From the NCBI GenBank assembly GCA_013361745.1, contig JABFXM010000591.1:1-8024 (forward strand): a DNA stretch of 8,024 nucleotides, read 5' to 3'. Every line of letters starts with the position of its first letter. Position 1 is the stretch's first letter. Below are positions 1-7,483 of this stretch, piece by piece. A program made the position numbers and the translations under genes. The stretch comes from Gemmatimonadaceae bacterium (GTDB lineage: Bacteria; Gemmatimonadota; Gemmatimonadetes; Gemmatimonadales; Gemmatimonadaceae). The notes below the pieces were generated by a model. That model was not told the DNA's origin. It made no database searches and saw only the letters and a list, made by a program, of their open reading frames with translations.

Positions 1-810
1 GTCGCGGCGATCATCGGGCTGCTGGTTCCGGCGGCGTCGCCGGCGATTCTCGCCGCGCTGCTCTGCGCGATCGGCGCCGCGGCCGGGGGCGGTGTCGTCG
101 GCGCGGTGCCGGGCTGGCTGCGGGCGCGGTTCGGCGCGCACGAGGTGATCACGACGATCATGCTCAACTTCGTCATCCTCGCGCTGCTCGGCTGGATGAT
201 CTCCGCGCACATGGCGGTGCCCGAGTCGCTGCACACCGCGGAGATCCGCAGCGGCGCGGCCACGCGGCTCTCGGAGCTCATGCCCGTCTTCCACGGCTCG
301 GCGGCGAACCTGACGATCATCGTCGCGCTGCTGGCCGCGGCGGCGACGAGCTTCTATCTCTTCCGGACGCGCGGCGGCTACGAGCTGCGCGCGGTGGGGC
401 TGCAGCCGGACGCGGCGGAGTATGGCGGCGTCGACGTCGCGCGGGTGCGCTTCCGCGCGCTGACGCTCTCCGGCGCGCTCGCGGGGCTCGGCGGGATCAA
501 CTTCGTGCTCGGCTACAAGCACTACTACGAGGAAGGGTTCGCGACCGGATCCGGGTTCCTCGGGATCGCGGTGGCGCTGGTCGGGCGGAACAACCCGTGG
601 GGGGTGGTGATCGCGGCGCTGCTCTTCGCGACGCTGTCGCAGGGCGGGCTCGCGGTGAACGCGCTCGTCCCGAAGCAGATGGTGGACGTGCTGCAGGCGG
701 TGGTGATCCTGGCGGTGGCGACCGCGGTCCCGACGGTGCGGCACAGCATCCGCGAGAGCGCGAAGGCGGCGGTGCGCTCGATCTCCTCGGCGCGAAAGAG
801 GGCCGCGTGA
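1..810 (+). CDS. Nucleoside-type (BMP family) ABC transporter permease 1, 5' truncated
   Basis: This is an inner-membrane permease of the BPD_transp_2 family, YufP/NupP-like; it would form half of the channel that imports nucleosides delivered by a BMP-type binding protein. The reading frame is open from base 1, so the gene starts before the window. The GTG at 106 lies inside a hydrophobic stretch and is not the true start. The visible 269 residues compare with about 350 in the family, so roughly 80 N-terminal residues are missing. Family hallmarks seen are EVITTIMLNF near the start, RTRGGYELRAVGLQPDAAEY in the cytoplasmic coupling loop, LSGALAGLGG, and GFLGIAVALVGRNNPWGVV. Several hydrophobic helices are evident. 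It overlaps the next permease by four bases (GTGA), so the two are cotranscribed and probably translationally coupled. Family assignment is firm; the substrate (nucleoside, or possibly another small solute) is inferred from the family only. Confidence 0.9.
   Translation, partial: VAAIIGLLVPAASPAILAALLCAIGAAAGGGVVGAVPGWLRARFGAHEVITTIMLNFVILALLGWMISAHMAVPESLHTAEIRSGAATRLSELMPVFHGSAANLTIIVALLAAAATSFYLFRTRGGYELRAVGLQPDAAEYGGVDVARVRFRALTLSGALAGLGGINFVLGYKHYYEEGFATGSGFLGIAVALVGRNNPWGVVIAALLFATLSQGGLAVNALVPKQMVDVLQAVVILAVATAVPTVRHSIRESAKAAVRSISSARKRAA
795..802 (+). promoter_or_regulatory. Ribosome binding site that fixes the start of permease 2
   Basis: AAAGAGGG lies inside the end of the upstream permease gene and ends 4 bases before the GTG at 807. 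It supports GTG 807 over the much longer in-frame extension upstream, whose extra residues are not permease-like. Confidence 0.6.
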
Positions 811-1688
811 TCGCGCTCGCCTTCGTCGTCCAGGCGCTGCGGATCGCGATTCCGTATCTGCTCGCGGCCGCGGGCGGCGTGATGTCGGAGCGCGCGGGGC
901 TCATCGCGCTCACCCTCGAGGGCTACATGCTCGGCGGCGCGTTCGGTGCGGCGGTGGGCGCGCTGACGACCGGGAGCCCGACGGTCGGCGCGATCTGCGG
1001 GATGATCGCCGGCGCGCTGCTCGCGCTGCTCTATGCCGCGGCGTCGATGAAGTTCCGCGCGAACCAGGTGGTGACTGGCGTCGCGATCAACCTCCTCGTC
1101 ATCGGGCTGACGCGCTTCTTCCTGCGGCTGCTCTACGACAGCTCGTCGAACTCGCCGCGGCTGCCGGGGTTCGCGAGCGCGACGGGGAGCGGGTTCGGTG
1201 CGCTGGTGACGAACCCGCTCGTCTGGGTGGGCGTGATCGCGTTCGCGCTCGTCGGCTGGCTGCTCGCGCGGACCGCGTTCGGGCTGCGGGTCCGGGCGAT
1301 CGGCGAGCATCCCGAGGCGGCGGCGTCGGTCGGCGTCAACGTCGAGCGGACGCGCTATCTCGCGGTGACGCTGAGCGGCGTGCTCGCCGCGTTAGGCGGC
1401 GTCTACCTCGCGCTCGACCAGCACCAGTTCACCGACCAGATGACGGCGGGACGCGGCTTCATCGCGCTCGCGGCGACGATCTTCGGCCGCTGGGAGCCGA
1501 AGCGGGTCGCGGTGGCATGCCTGCTCTTCGCCGCGGCGGAGACGCTGCAGATCCGGCTGCAGGGAACGGGGAGCATCCCCTCGCAGTTCGTCGAGATGAT
1601 TCCATACGTGCTGACGATCGTCGCGCTGGCGGGAGTGGTCGGCCGCGCGGTGCCGCCGGCGGCGCTGGGCCGCGAGGAGCAGGTCTAG
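807..1688 (+). CDS. Nucleoside-type (BMP family) ABC transporter permease 2
   Basis: This is the second inner-membrane permease (YufQ/NupQ-like, BPD_transp_2) that would pair with the preceding gene product to form the importer channel. It has 293 residues, close to the roughly 300-320 of the family. Seen motifs: GVMSERAGLIALTLEG at residues 24-39 (the family's 'GvlsErsGvvNigLEG' signature, here with ALT for the usual NIG), ANQVVTGVAIN at 85-95, FGLRVRAIGEHPEAA at 158-172 (coupling loop), LSGVLAALGG at 189-198, AGRGFIALAATIFGRWEP at 214-231, and MIPYVLTIVAL at 264-274. The GTG start overlaps the upstream TGA, has a good ribosome binding site, and starts the protein right at the first hydrophobic helix. 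Codon 196 is a rare TTA within CGTTAGGC. The ATPase and binding protein are not in the window. Confidence 0.93.
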   Translation: MIALAFVVQALRIAIPYLLAAAGGVMSERAGLIALTLEGYMLGGAFGAAVGALTTGSPTVGAICGMIAGALLALLYAAASMKFRANQVVTGVAINLLVIGLTRFFLRLLYDSSSNSPRLPGFASATGSGFGALVTNPLVWVGVIAFALVGWLLARTAFGLRVRAIGEHPEAAASVGVNVERTRYLAVTLSGVLAALGGVYLALDQHQFTDQMTAGRGFIALAATIFGRWEPKRVAVACLLFAAAETLQIRLQGTGSIPSQFVEMIPYVLTIVALAGVVGRAVPPAALGREEQV

Positions 1689-1692
1689 GAGA
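1687..1692 (+). promoter_or_regulatory. Ribosome binding site of the MFS gene
   Basis: AGGAGA overlaps the TAG stop of permease 2 and ends 3 bases before the GTG at 1696. The spacing is short, but the site and the intact N-terminal helix of the product make GTG 1696 the best start. It implies cotranscription with the permeases. Confidence 0.55.
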
Positions 1693-1695
1693 GAC

Positions 1696-2931
1696 GTGGG
1701 GAAGCTTCTCGTACTGATCGTCACGGCGTTCGTGGACATGATCGGTGTCCTGATCGTCGTGCCGCTGCTTCCCTTCTATGCGACCCGGCTCGGCGCGTCG
1801 CCACTGATGTACACGGTGCTCGTGTCGGCGTTCAACGTCGCGGCGCTGATCAGCGCGCCGATGTGGGGACGCTTCTCCGACCGCTACGGCCGCCGTCCCG
1901 CGCTGCTCGTCGCGCTCTCGGCGAGCGCGATCGCGTACGTGATCTTCGCCTACGCCGGCTCGATCCTGATGCTCTTCCTCTCGCGGCTCGTGCAGGGCGC
2001 GGGCGGAGGAACGGTCGGCGTCGTGCAGGCGTACGTCTCCGACACCACCGAGCCGAAGAACCGCGCGCGAAGCCTCGGCTGGCTCTCGGCGGCGACGAAC
2101 CTCGGCGTGACGATCGGCCCCCTGCTCGGGAGCTGGGCGCTGCGCGCGGGACGGCACCCGATCCATCTCGGCGGCTCGTCGATCCTCCTCGCGGAGAAGG
2201 CGCCGGGGCTGCTCGCGGCGCTGCTCTGCCTCGCGAACATGCTCTTCGCGTACATCTACCTGCGCGAGTCGCGCGTCGTCAGCGGTTCGGCGGCGGACAG
2301 GCCGCGCGTGCCGGGACGCTCGGCGGCGGCGGTGTTCAGCGTGCTGCGCCACCCGAAGACGCCGGCGTCGCGGCTGATCTGGATCTACGCGATCGGGATC
2401 GGCGCCTTCATGGGGATGAACGCGGTGCTCGCGCTCTATCTCGCGCGCATCTTCGGCGTGACGGCGGAGAACATCGGCTACTTCTTCGCCTTCACCGGAT
2501 CGATCTCGGTGGTGACGCGCGCGCTGCTGCTCGGGCCGGCGGTCGACCGCTACGGCGAGGCGCGGCTCTCGCGCATCGGGATCGTGCTGCTCGCCTCGGG
2601 ACTCGCGGCGATCCCCTTCGCGCACAACATCCCCGTGCTCGCCGCCGCGGTCGCGCTCATACCGTTAGGCACCGCGTTCACCTTCCCCTGCGTGACGGCG
2701 CTGCTCTCGCGCGTGATCTCCCCCTTCGAGCGCGGGCTCTACATGGGGACGCAGCAGACGTGGGGCGGGATCACGCGCGTCGTCTTCCCCCTGATCGCCG
2801 GCTGGGCGTTCCAGTCGCTCGGCCCGCGCTTCCCGTTCTGGATCTCCGCCGCCTTCGTCGCGGGGACGCTGCTCCTGGGCGCGGGGATGGAGCACTTCGC
2901 GCGCGACGCGGAGACGGCGCGCGCGGCCTGA
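1696..2931 (+). CDS. Major facilitator superfamily transporter (DHA1/TetA-like)
   Basis: This is a 411-residue inner-membrane secondary transporter, the usual length for a 12-helix MFS protein of the proton-coupled DHA1 type. The protein starts directly in helix 1. MFS motif A is clear at residues 58-67 (GRFSDRYGRR, with D62 and the Arg residues), in the loop between helices 2 and 3. The helix 4-5 region carries YVSDTTEPKNRARSLG (113-128) followed by a motif C-like GVTIGPLLG at 137-145. The second half has a degenerate motif A (PAVDRYGEARLSRIG, 281-295). A polar stretch at about 150-168 (RAGRHPIHLGGSS) lengthens a loop before the next helix. It sits 7 bases after the nucleoside permeases, so it is probably in their operon. 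Its substrate cannot be told: drug efflux is the common role of relatives, but nucleoside or base export is possible from context. Codon 324 is TTA within CGTTAGGC. Confidence 0.88.
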   Translation: MGKLLVLIVTAFVDMIGVLIVVPLLPFYATRLGASPLMYTVLVSAFNVAALISAPMWGRFSDRYGRRPALLVALSASAIAYVIFAYAGSILMLFLSRLVQGAGGGTVGVVQAYVSDTTEPKNRARSLGWLSAATNLGVTIGPLLGSWALRAGRHPIHLGGSSILLAEKAPGLLAALLCLANMLFAYIYLRESRVVSGSAADRPRVPGRSAAAVFSVLRHPKTPASRLIWIYAIGIGAFMGMNAVLALYLARIFGVTAENIGYFFAFTGSISVVTRALLLGPAVDRYGEARLSRIGIVLLASGLAAIPFAHNIPVLAAAVALIPLGTAFTFPCVTALLSRVISPFERGLYMGTQQTWGGITRVVFPLIAGWAFQSLGPRFPFWISAAFVAGTLLLGAGMEHFARDAETARAA

Positions 2932-2932
2932 A

Positions 2933-4750
2933 CTACCCCGTGCGCGCCGATTGGGCGTTCGTCGTTCCCGCGAACTGCTCGGCGACGCGCTTGAGCAGCA
3001 TGTCCGGCGTGAAGGGCTTCTGCAGCAGACCGACCGCGTCCACGTCGCGATCCACCGATCCGACGTCCCGGTCGGTGTAGCCGGACATGAGCAGTACCTT
3101 CAGCGCGGGACGCCGCTCGCGGAGTCGCCGCGCGAGCTCGATGCCGGCGAGCCCGGGGAGGATCATGTCGGCGACGAGCAGCGCGATCTGCGATTCGTGC
3201 GCGGTGAAGATGCGCTCCGCCTCGTCGCCACGCGACGCGGAGTGCACCACGTAGCCCTCGCGGGTGAGCACGCGCATGGCGAGCGATCGAACCGACTCCT
3301 CGTCCTCGACGAGGAGGATCGTTCCCGAGGTGCGCCCGCTGACGCCGCGCGCCGGGCTCACCGGCCGCGCCACGAGCGCCTCGCGGTAGCGCGGCAGCAC
3401 GATGCGGAAGGTCGCTCCCGCGCCGGGCATCGTCTCGACCTCGACGTCGCCGCCGCTCTGCTTGACGATGCCGTACACCGTCGAGAGGCCGAGTCCCGTC
3501 CCCTTCCCCTGCTCCTTCGTCGTGTAGAAGGGCTCGAAGATGTAGGGCAGCGCCTCGCTCGCGATCCCGATGCCATCGTCCTTCACCTCGAGGGCGACGA
3601 GGACCTCGCCGGAGGGACGCGGGACGTTCCTGGTGCGGAGCACGATCCGTCCCCCGCGCGGCATCGCGTCGCGCGCGTTGACGACGAGGTTCATCAGCAC
3701 CTGCTCGATCTGTCCCGGGTCGGCGCGGACGAAGCCGAGCTCCGGATCGAGCACCGTCTCGAGCTGGATGTCCTCACCGAGCACGCGTCGCAGCATCCGC
3801 TCCATCTCGCTGACGACCGCGTTGAGGTCCACCATCGTCGGCTGGAGGATCTGCTTGCGGCTGAACGCGAGGAGCTGGCGCGTGAGGCCGGCGGCGCGTT
3901 GCGCGGCGCGGCGGATCTCCTCGACGTCGTTGCGACGGCGGTCCTCCTGCGCGAGGTCGCGGAGGAGCAGCTCGCTGCAGCTCGACATGACCGTCAGCAG
4001 GTTGTTGAAGTCGTGCGCGATCCCGCCCGCGAGCCGTCCGACCGCCTCCATCTTCTGCGCCTGGCGGAACTGCTCCTCGAGGTTCTTCCGCTCGCTGTCC
4101 TCGAGCATCAGCGCCCCAACGCCGAGCACGCCGCCGCGCGCGGTGCGCACCGGGTAGAAGCTCGCGAGCCAGTAGCGCCGCGTCGCCGCCTGCGAGTCGA
4201 GGCGTGGACCGCTCACGGGCGCCGACAGCTCGACATCGCGCAGCGGGCGGTCCTCCTTCAGCACACGCTGCAGTGAGGGGACGAGCGCCGGCGCGATCAT
4301 CGGCGCGACCTCGTCGAGCGTCGCGCCGATGTGATCGAGCGCGGCGAGCCCCGTCACCTCGGCGAAGGCGCGATTGATCCTGATGAAGCGGAGCCCGCGA
4401 TCGTAGAGCGCGAAGGCGACCGGCGAGCTGTCGAGCACCGTGTCGAGGATCGCGAGCACCTCTTCCTTGCGTCGCGCCGCGGCCTCGGCGCTCGCGCGCG
4501 CGTGGTGCGCTTCCGCGCTCGCCTCGACGAGCTCGATGTTCGAGAGCTCGAGCTCCGCGCGCAGCGCCTCCGACTCCTCGACGCGGCGGCGCAGCTCGTC
4601 CGCCTGGACGGCGAGCTGCCGGCTGAGCGCTTCGCTCTCGGCGAGCGACGCGGCGGCCCGGCGCCACGCGCGGCGCAGCGAGACGAAGACGAGTCCCGCT
4701 GCGACGGCGAGCGCTCCACCGAAGGCGGCGAGCGCGGGCCAGCGGCTCAC
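2933..4750 (-). CDS. Membrane-anchored PAS hybrid histidine kinase with C-terminal receiver
   Basis: This 605-residue sensor kinase autophosphorylates on His and passes phosphate to Asp. In order: one N-terminal transmembrane helix (about 5-25) with almost no extracytoplasmic part; a long coiled coil (about 35-105); a PAS domain with PAC region (about 100-220); HisKA with the H-box GGIAHDFNNLL (phospho-acceptor His246); a HATPase_c domain with N-box N354/N358, G1 box DDGIGI at 391-396, F-box FEPFYTTK at 405-412 and G2 box GKGTGLGLS at 415-423; and a receiver (about 477-595) with acidic E482/D483, phospho-acceptor Asp528, Ser556 and Lys578. All catalytic residues are present. The HDFNN type of H-box is typical of the HPK4 class. 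The signal must be sensed in the membrane or cytoplasm, as there is no periplasmic domain. GTG 4750 is chosen for its ribosome binding site. It is the last gene of the three-gene operon and converges on the MFS gene. No DNA-binding output is attached. Confidence 0.93.
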   Translation of the reverse strand: MSRWPALAAFGGALAVAAGLVFVSLRRAWRRAAASLAESEALSRQLAVQADELRRRVEESEALRAELELSNIELVEASAEAHHARASAEAAARRKEEVLAILDTVLDSSPVAFALYDRGLRFIRINRAFAEVTGLAALDHIGATLDEVAPMIAPALVPSLQRVLKEDRPLRDVELSAPVSGPRLDSQAATRRYWLASFYPVRTARGGVLGVGALMLEDSERKNLEEQFRQAQKMEAVGRLAGGIAHDFNNLLTVMSSCSELLLRDLAQEDRRRNDVEEIRRAAQRAAGLTRQLLAFSRKQILQPTMVDLNAVVSEMERMLRRVLGEDIQLETVLDPELGFVRADPGQIEQVLMNLVVNARDAMPRGGRIVLRTRNVPRPSGEVLVALEVKDDGIGIASEALPYIFEPFYTTKEQGKGTGLGLSTVYGIVKQSGGDVEVETMPGAGATFRIVLPRYREALVARPVSPARGVSGRTSGTILLVEDEESVRSLAMRVLTREGYVVHSASRGDEAERIFTAHESQIALLVADMILPGLAGIELARRLRERRPALKVLLMSGYTDRDVGSVDRDVDAVGLLQKPFTPDMLLKRVAEQFAGTTNAQSARTG

Positions 4751-4757
4751 GAGCGAG

Positions 4758-4764
4758 CTCCCTT
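4758..4764 (-). promoter_or_regulatory. Ribosome binding site overlapping the upstream stop codon
   Basis: Read on the minus strand, AAGGGAG lies 7 bases before GTG 4750 and shares bases with the TAA stop of the ANTAR regulator gene (4763-4765). The overlap supports the GTG start and suggests that translation of the kinase is coupled to that of the regulator. Confidence 0.65.
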
Positions 4765-5380
4765 ACTTGCGGGGAGGCGTGGTGGGTGCCGTCGGCTCGC
4801 TGTCGAGCACCGCCTTCGCGATCTCGACCATCGGCACCGAGCGGTCCTGGCTGGTCCGCTGGAGGATGCGATACGCCTCCTGCTCCGAGGAGCCGGTGCG
4901 GCGCATGAGGATTCCCTTCGCCCGCTCGATGGTCTTCCGGTTCTCGAGCTGCTGCTTCGCGTCCTCTGCGTCCTTGCGCGCGCTGAGCAGCTCGCGCGCG
5001 CGCTGGGCGGCGAGGCGGATCGTCGAGTCGAGCATCTTCGGCGGCGTCGGCTTCGGCAGGAAGGCGATCGCCGACGTGGCGGTGATGTCGTGGTCGGAGA
5101 GGCTCACCGTCTGGTCGCCGCTGAAGAGCACGACCGCAGCGGAGGGGACGGCGCGCCGGATCTCCTCGGCGGCCTCGATCCCGGAGCCGCCCGGCATGTG
5201 CACGTCGAGGAGCACGACGTCCGGCACCACCTCACGCGCCTTCTCGATCGCCTCGCGACCGCCGCCGACGTGCGCGACCACGGAGTGGCCGAGCGCGGCG
5301 AGCAGGTCGACGAGCACGGAGCGCGCGTTGTCGTCGTCTTCCGCGAGCAGGACGCGGATCGGTGCTACGGAGTCGGTCAT
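4763..5380 (-). CDS. Receiver-ANTAR response regulator (predicted transcription antiterminator)
   Basis: This 205-residue cytoplasmic response regulator is predicted to bind RNA and prevent transcription termination when phosphorylated, as EutV and NasR-type ANTAR proteins do. The N-terminal receiver (about 7-122) has acidic residues E14/D15/D16, phospho-acceptor Asp59 in VVLLDVHMPG, Ser87 in LFSGD, and Lys110 in FLPKP. A helical linker (about 120-145) leads to the ANTAR domain (about 140-193), marked by ENRKTIERAKGILMRR (146-161), then EQEAYRILQRTS and IAKAVL. These match the family consensus 'sR..IeqAKGiLM...g.se.eAf..L'. The tail is Pro/Thr-rich. The ATG at 5378-5380 has no clear ribosome binding site. 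The gene lies between two hybrid kinases, 63 bases after one and 12 before the other, so either could phosphorylate Asp59. The domain call is firm; the RNA targets are unknown. Confidence 0.93.
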   Translation of the reverse strand: MTDSVAPIRVLLAEDDDNARSVLVDLLAALGHSVVAHVGGGREAIEKAREVVPDVVLLDVHMPGGSGIEAAEEIRRAVPSAAVVLFSGDQTVSLSDHDITATSAIAFLPKPTPPKMLDSTIRLAAQRARELLSARKDAEDAKQQLENRKTIERAKGILMRRTGSSEQEAYRILQRTSQDRSVPMVEIAKAVLDSEPTAPTTPPRK

Positions 5381-5443
5381 CGGTTCGGCGATCGTCGGTG
5401 CCTGGCAGTTCCGGCGTAGGGGCGTCCCCGCGCGCGGAGATAT
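5381..5443 (-). other. Short intergenic spacer inside the signalling operon
   Basis: These 63 bases lie between the upstream kinase stop and the ANTAR regulator start. They hold a small hairpin (GGGG-CGT-CCCC at 5419-5429 on the plus strand) without a following T-run, and a perfect 8-base palindrome AGATATCT at 5438-5445 that overlaps the TAG stop. I see no convincing -35/-10 pair, so readthrough from the promoter near 7590 is the simplest reading. Confidence 0.45.
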
Positions 5444-7483
5444 CTATTCGGCGGCGACCACGAGCGACAGGAGCTCGTGCGCGCCCACCGGCTTGCGCAA
5501 CGTGAAATTCGCGCTCGACCCGTTGGCCGTGCGCACTTCCCATCCGGTGACGACCCCGATGCGGAGCTCGGGGTGCGCCGTTCGCGCCGATTCGACGAGA
5601 TCCCAGCCGTTGCCGTCGGGGAGCCCGATGTCCGTCACGAGCACGTCGTAGCGGAGCCCGAGCGTGCCGAGCCGCGTCAGCGCCTCGCGCATCGTGCTCA
5701 CCGCGTCCACCGTGTGGCCGTCCGACTCGAGCAGCGCGCGCATGAAGTCGCGTCCATCGTCGTTGTCTTCCACGACCAGGACGCGCTTCGGCGACTTGAC
5801 GCGAGCGGGGCCGGCGGCCTTCGGCGCGCGCTCGCCGGGCGCGGCGAGCGGGAAGCAGAGCCGCACGGTCGTCCCCTTCCCCTGCTCGGAGTCGATCTCC
5901 GCCGAGCCGCGGTGCCGCTTCGCGATGCCGTACACCTCGGAGAGGCCGAGCCCCGTGCCGCGTCGGCCTTTCGTGGTGAAGAAAGGCTCGAAGGCGCGCT
6001 CGCGAACCTCGTCGGTCATGCCGGTGCCGGTGTCACTCACCTCGATGCACGCCATCCCGTCACGGATCGCCGTGGTGATGCCGAGCGTTCCGCCACCGGC
6101 CATCGCGTCGAGCGCGTTCTGGACGAGGTTGAGCAGCGCCTCGCGGATCTCGCCGCCGATGCCGCGCATGACGACGTCGGGCGCGAAGCGGCGCTCGAGG
6201 GCGATATGTCCGCCCCGCGCGCGCTCCGCCCAGAGGGGACGCGTGATCGCGACCACCTCGTCGCCGAGCGTCGAGAGGTCGACGAGCTCCTCGCGCTCTC
6301 CCTGCAGCGGCTCCTGGCGGATGAAGCGTCCGACGCGGGCCGCGGTCGCGGCGCCGGTTTCGGCCGCCTTCGCGATGCGCTGCGCGTAGTCGCGCACCGC
6401 GTCGGGATTGTTCGCGTTGGCCTCGAGCAGATACGCCGCGGCCATGATCGGGTTGAGCGCGTTGTTGACGTCGTGCATGACGCCCGCGGCGAGCTGGCCG
6501 ACCGCGGTGAGGCGCCGCTCGCGCGAGCGCTCCTCCTGCAGGTCGAGCAGCTCCTGGGTGCGCTCCTTGACCATCAGCTCGAGGCGCTCGGCTTCCGTCG
6601 AGACGACGTCGTAGAGCTCCGCGGTGAGGCGGAGCTGGTCCTCGAGCTTGCGCGAGAGGCGCGTCCGCTCGGTCACGTCGCGCTCGACGGTGACGGCGCC
6701 GCGCACCTTGCCCGACTCGTCGCGCAGCGGATTCGAGTTGACCTCGACCACCGCCTCGCCGTTCTCGCCGCCGCCGTCGCGGCGCACCGTGAGGCTCATC
6801 CCGCGCACGCGCTGGCCGCCTAACGCGCGGGCGGTCGGATGCTCGTGGACGAAGAGGCTGACGCCGTCGAGGGTGCGCGGGCGGTCGAACCGCCAGAGGT
6901 CCTCGAGCGCTTCCGGCTTCGCCGCGCCGTGCTCGAGCGCCGCCTGCGCGTTCGAGCGCGCGATCTTGCCGTCGGCGTCGAAGACGCGCACCGAGTCGGG
7001 GATGACGTCGAAGATCGTCTCGAGCTGGGCGATGCTGCGCGCGAGGTCGGCGCGCAGCTGCTCGCGATCGGTGACGTCGGTGCCCATGAAGAGCAGTCCG
7101 CCCCCGCTGCCGGCGCCGCTCACGTGCGAGATCGGCGTGAACGTGACCTCGAGCATGCGCTCGGCGGCGTTGCGCGGACGGAAGCCGACGCGTTGCGGCT
7201 CGACCTGCTCGCCGCGCATCACGCGATCGATCAGATCGTCGAGATCCGCGAGCGCGTTCGGGAACGCGTCGTAGATCGAGCGTCCCTGCGCGCTCGTGCC
7301 CTCGGTGCCGGTGAGCTCGTGATATCGGCGGCTGGCGCGAATGAGCCGCAGCTCCTCGTCGAAGAGCGCGATGACGAGCGGGACCTGCTCGAGCACCGCG
7401 TCGAGCCGCGCGCTCTGCGCGAGCAGGCGCGGGTCCACCCCGGGCGAGGCCGCGGCCTGGAGCGCGTTCTTCACAGCTGCCAT
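5444..7483 (-). CDS. Soluble PAS-PAS hybrid histidine kinase with C-terminal receiver
   Basis: This 679-residue cytoplasmic sensor kinase has no signal peptide or membrane helix. In order: PAS 1 (about 27-140, ending in FMGTDVTDREQ); PAS 2 with PAC (about 150-275, ending in TVERDVTERT); a coiled coil (about 275-325) that would transmit the signal; HisKA with H-box AAGVMHDVNNALNPIM (phospho-acceptor His337); a HATPase_c domain with N-box N452/N456, G1 box DTGTGM at 484-489, F-box FEPFFTTK at 498-505 and G2 box RRGTGLGLS at 507-515; a charged linker (about 547-566); and a receiver (about 567-678) with E572/D573, phospho-acceptor Asp618, Thr646 and Lys664. All active-site residues are intact. 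It is the first gene of the minus-strand operon. The ATG is preceded by a weak AGG-containing site 7 bases away, and a promoter lies about 90 bases upstream. The PAS ligands cannot be read from sequence. Codon 221 is TTA within CGTTAGGC. Confidence 0.93.
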   Translation of the reverse strand: MAAVKNALQAAASPGVDPRLLAQSARLDAVLEQVPLVIALFDEELRLIRASRRYHELTGTEGTSAQGRSIYDAFPNALADLDDLIDRVMRGEQVEPQRVGFRPRNAAERMLEVTFTPISHVSGAGSGGGLLFMGTDVTDREQLRADLARSIAQLETIFDVIPDSVRVFDADGKIARSNAQAALEHGAAKPEALEDLWRFDRPRTLDGVSLFVHEHPTARALGGQRVRGMSLTVRRDGGGENGEAVVEVNSNPLRDESGKVRGAVTVERDVTERTRLSRKLEDQLRLTAELYDVVSTEAERLELMVKERTQELLDLQEERSRERRLTAVGQLAAGVMHDVNNALNPIMAAAYLLEANANNPDAVRDYAQRIAKAAETGAATAARVGRFIRQEPLQGEREELVDLSTLGDEVVAITRPLWAERARGGHIALERRFAPDVVMRGIGGEIREALLNLVQNALDAMAGGGTLGITTAIRDGMACIEVSDTGTGMTDEVRERAFEPFFTTKGRRGTGLGLSEVYGIAKRHRGSAEIDSEQGKGTTVRLCFPLAAPGERAPKAAGPARVKSPKRVLVVEDNDDGRDFMRALLESDGHTVDAVSTMREALTRLGTLGLRYDVLVTDIGLPDGNGWDLVESARTAHPELRIGVVTGWEVRTANGSSANFTLRKPVGAHELLSLVVAAE

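Noticed and set aside
1459..2625. Minus-strand open frame (388 codons) antisense to permease 2 and the MFS gene
   Set aside because: It spans two well-supported genes and is composed mainly of Arg, Glu, Asp and Ala with no motif. It is a GC-bias artefact.
2951..4276. Long open frame (441 codons) on the plus strand opposite the membrane-anchored kinase
   Set aside because: Its translation is a low-complexity Arg/Glu/Ala/His-rich string with no domain. It is a mirror of the strong GC bias at third positions of the real kinase gene.
5419..5429. Small hairpin GGGG-CGT-CCCC between the first kinase and the ANTAR gene as a terminator
   Set aside because: It has only four base pairs and no T-run on either strand, and the genes read as one operon.
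5477..6823. Long open frame (448 codons) on the plus strand opposite the PAS-PAS kinase
   Set aside because: It has the same Arg/Ala/Glu-rich shadow composition, without a ribosome binding site or recognisable motifs, and lies fully antisense to an intact kinase.
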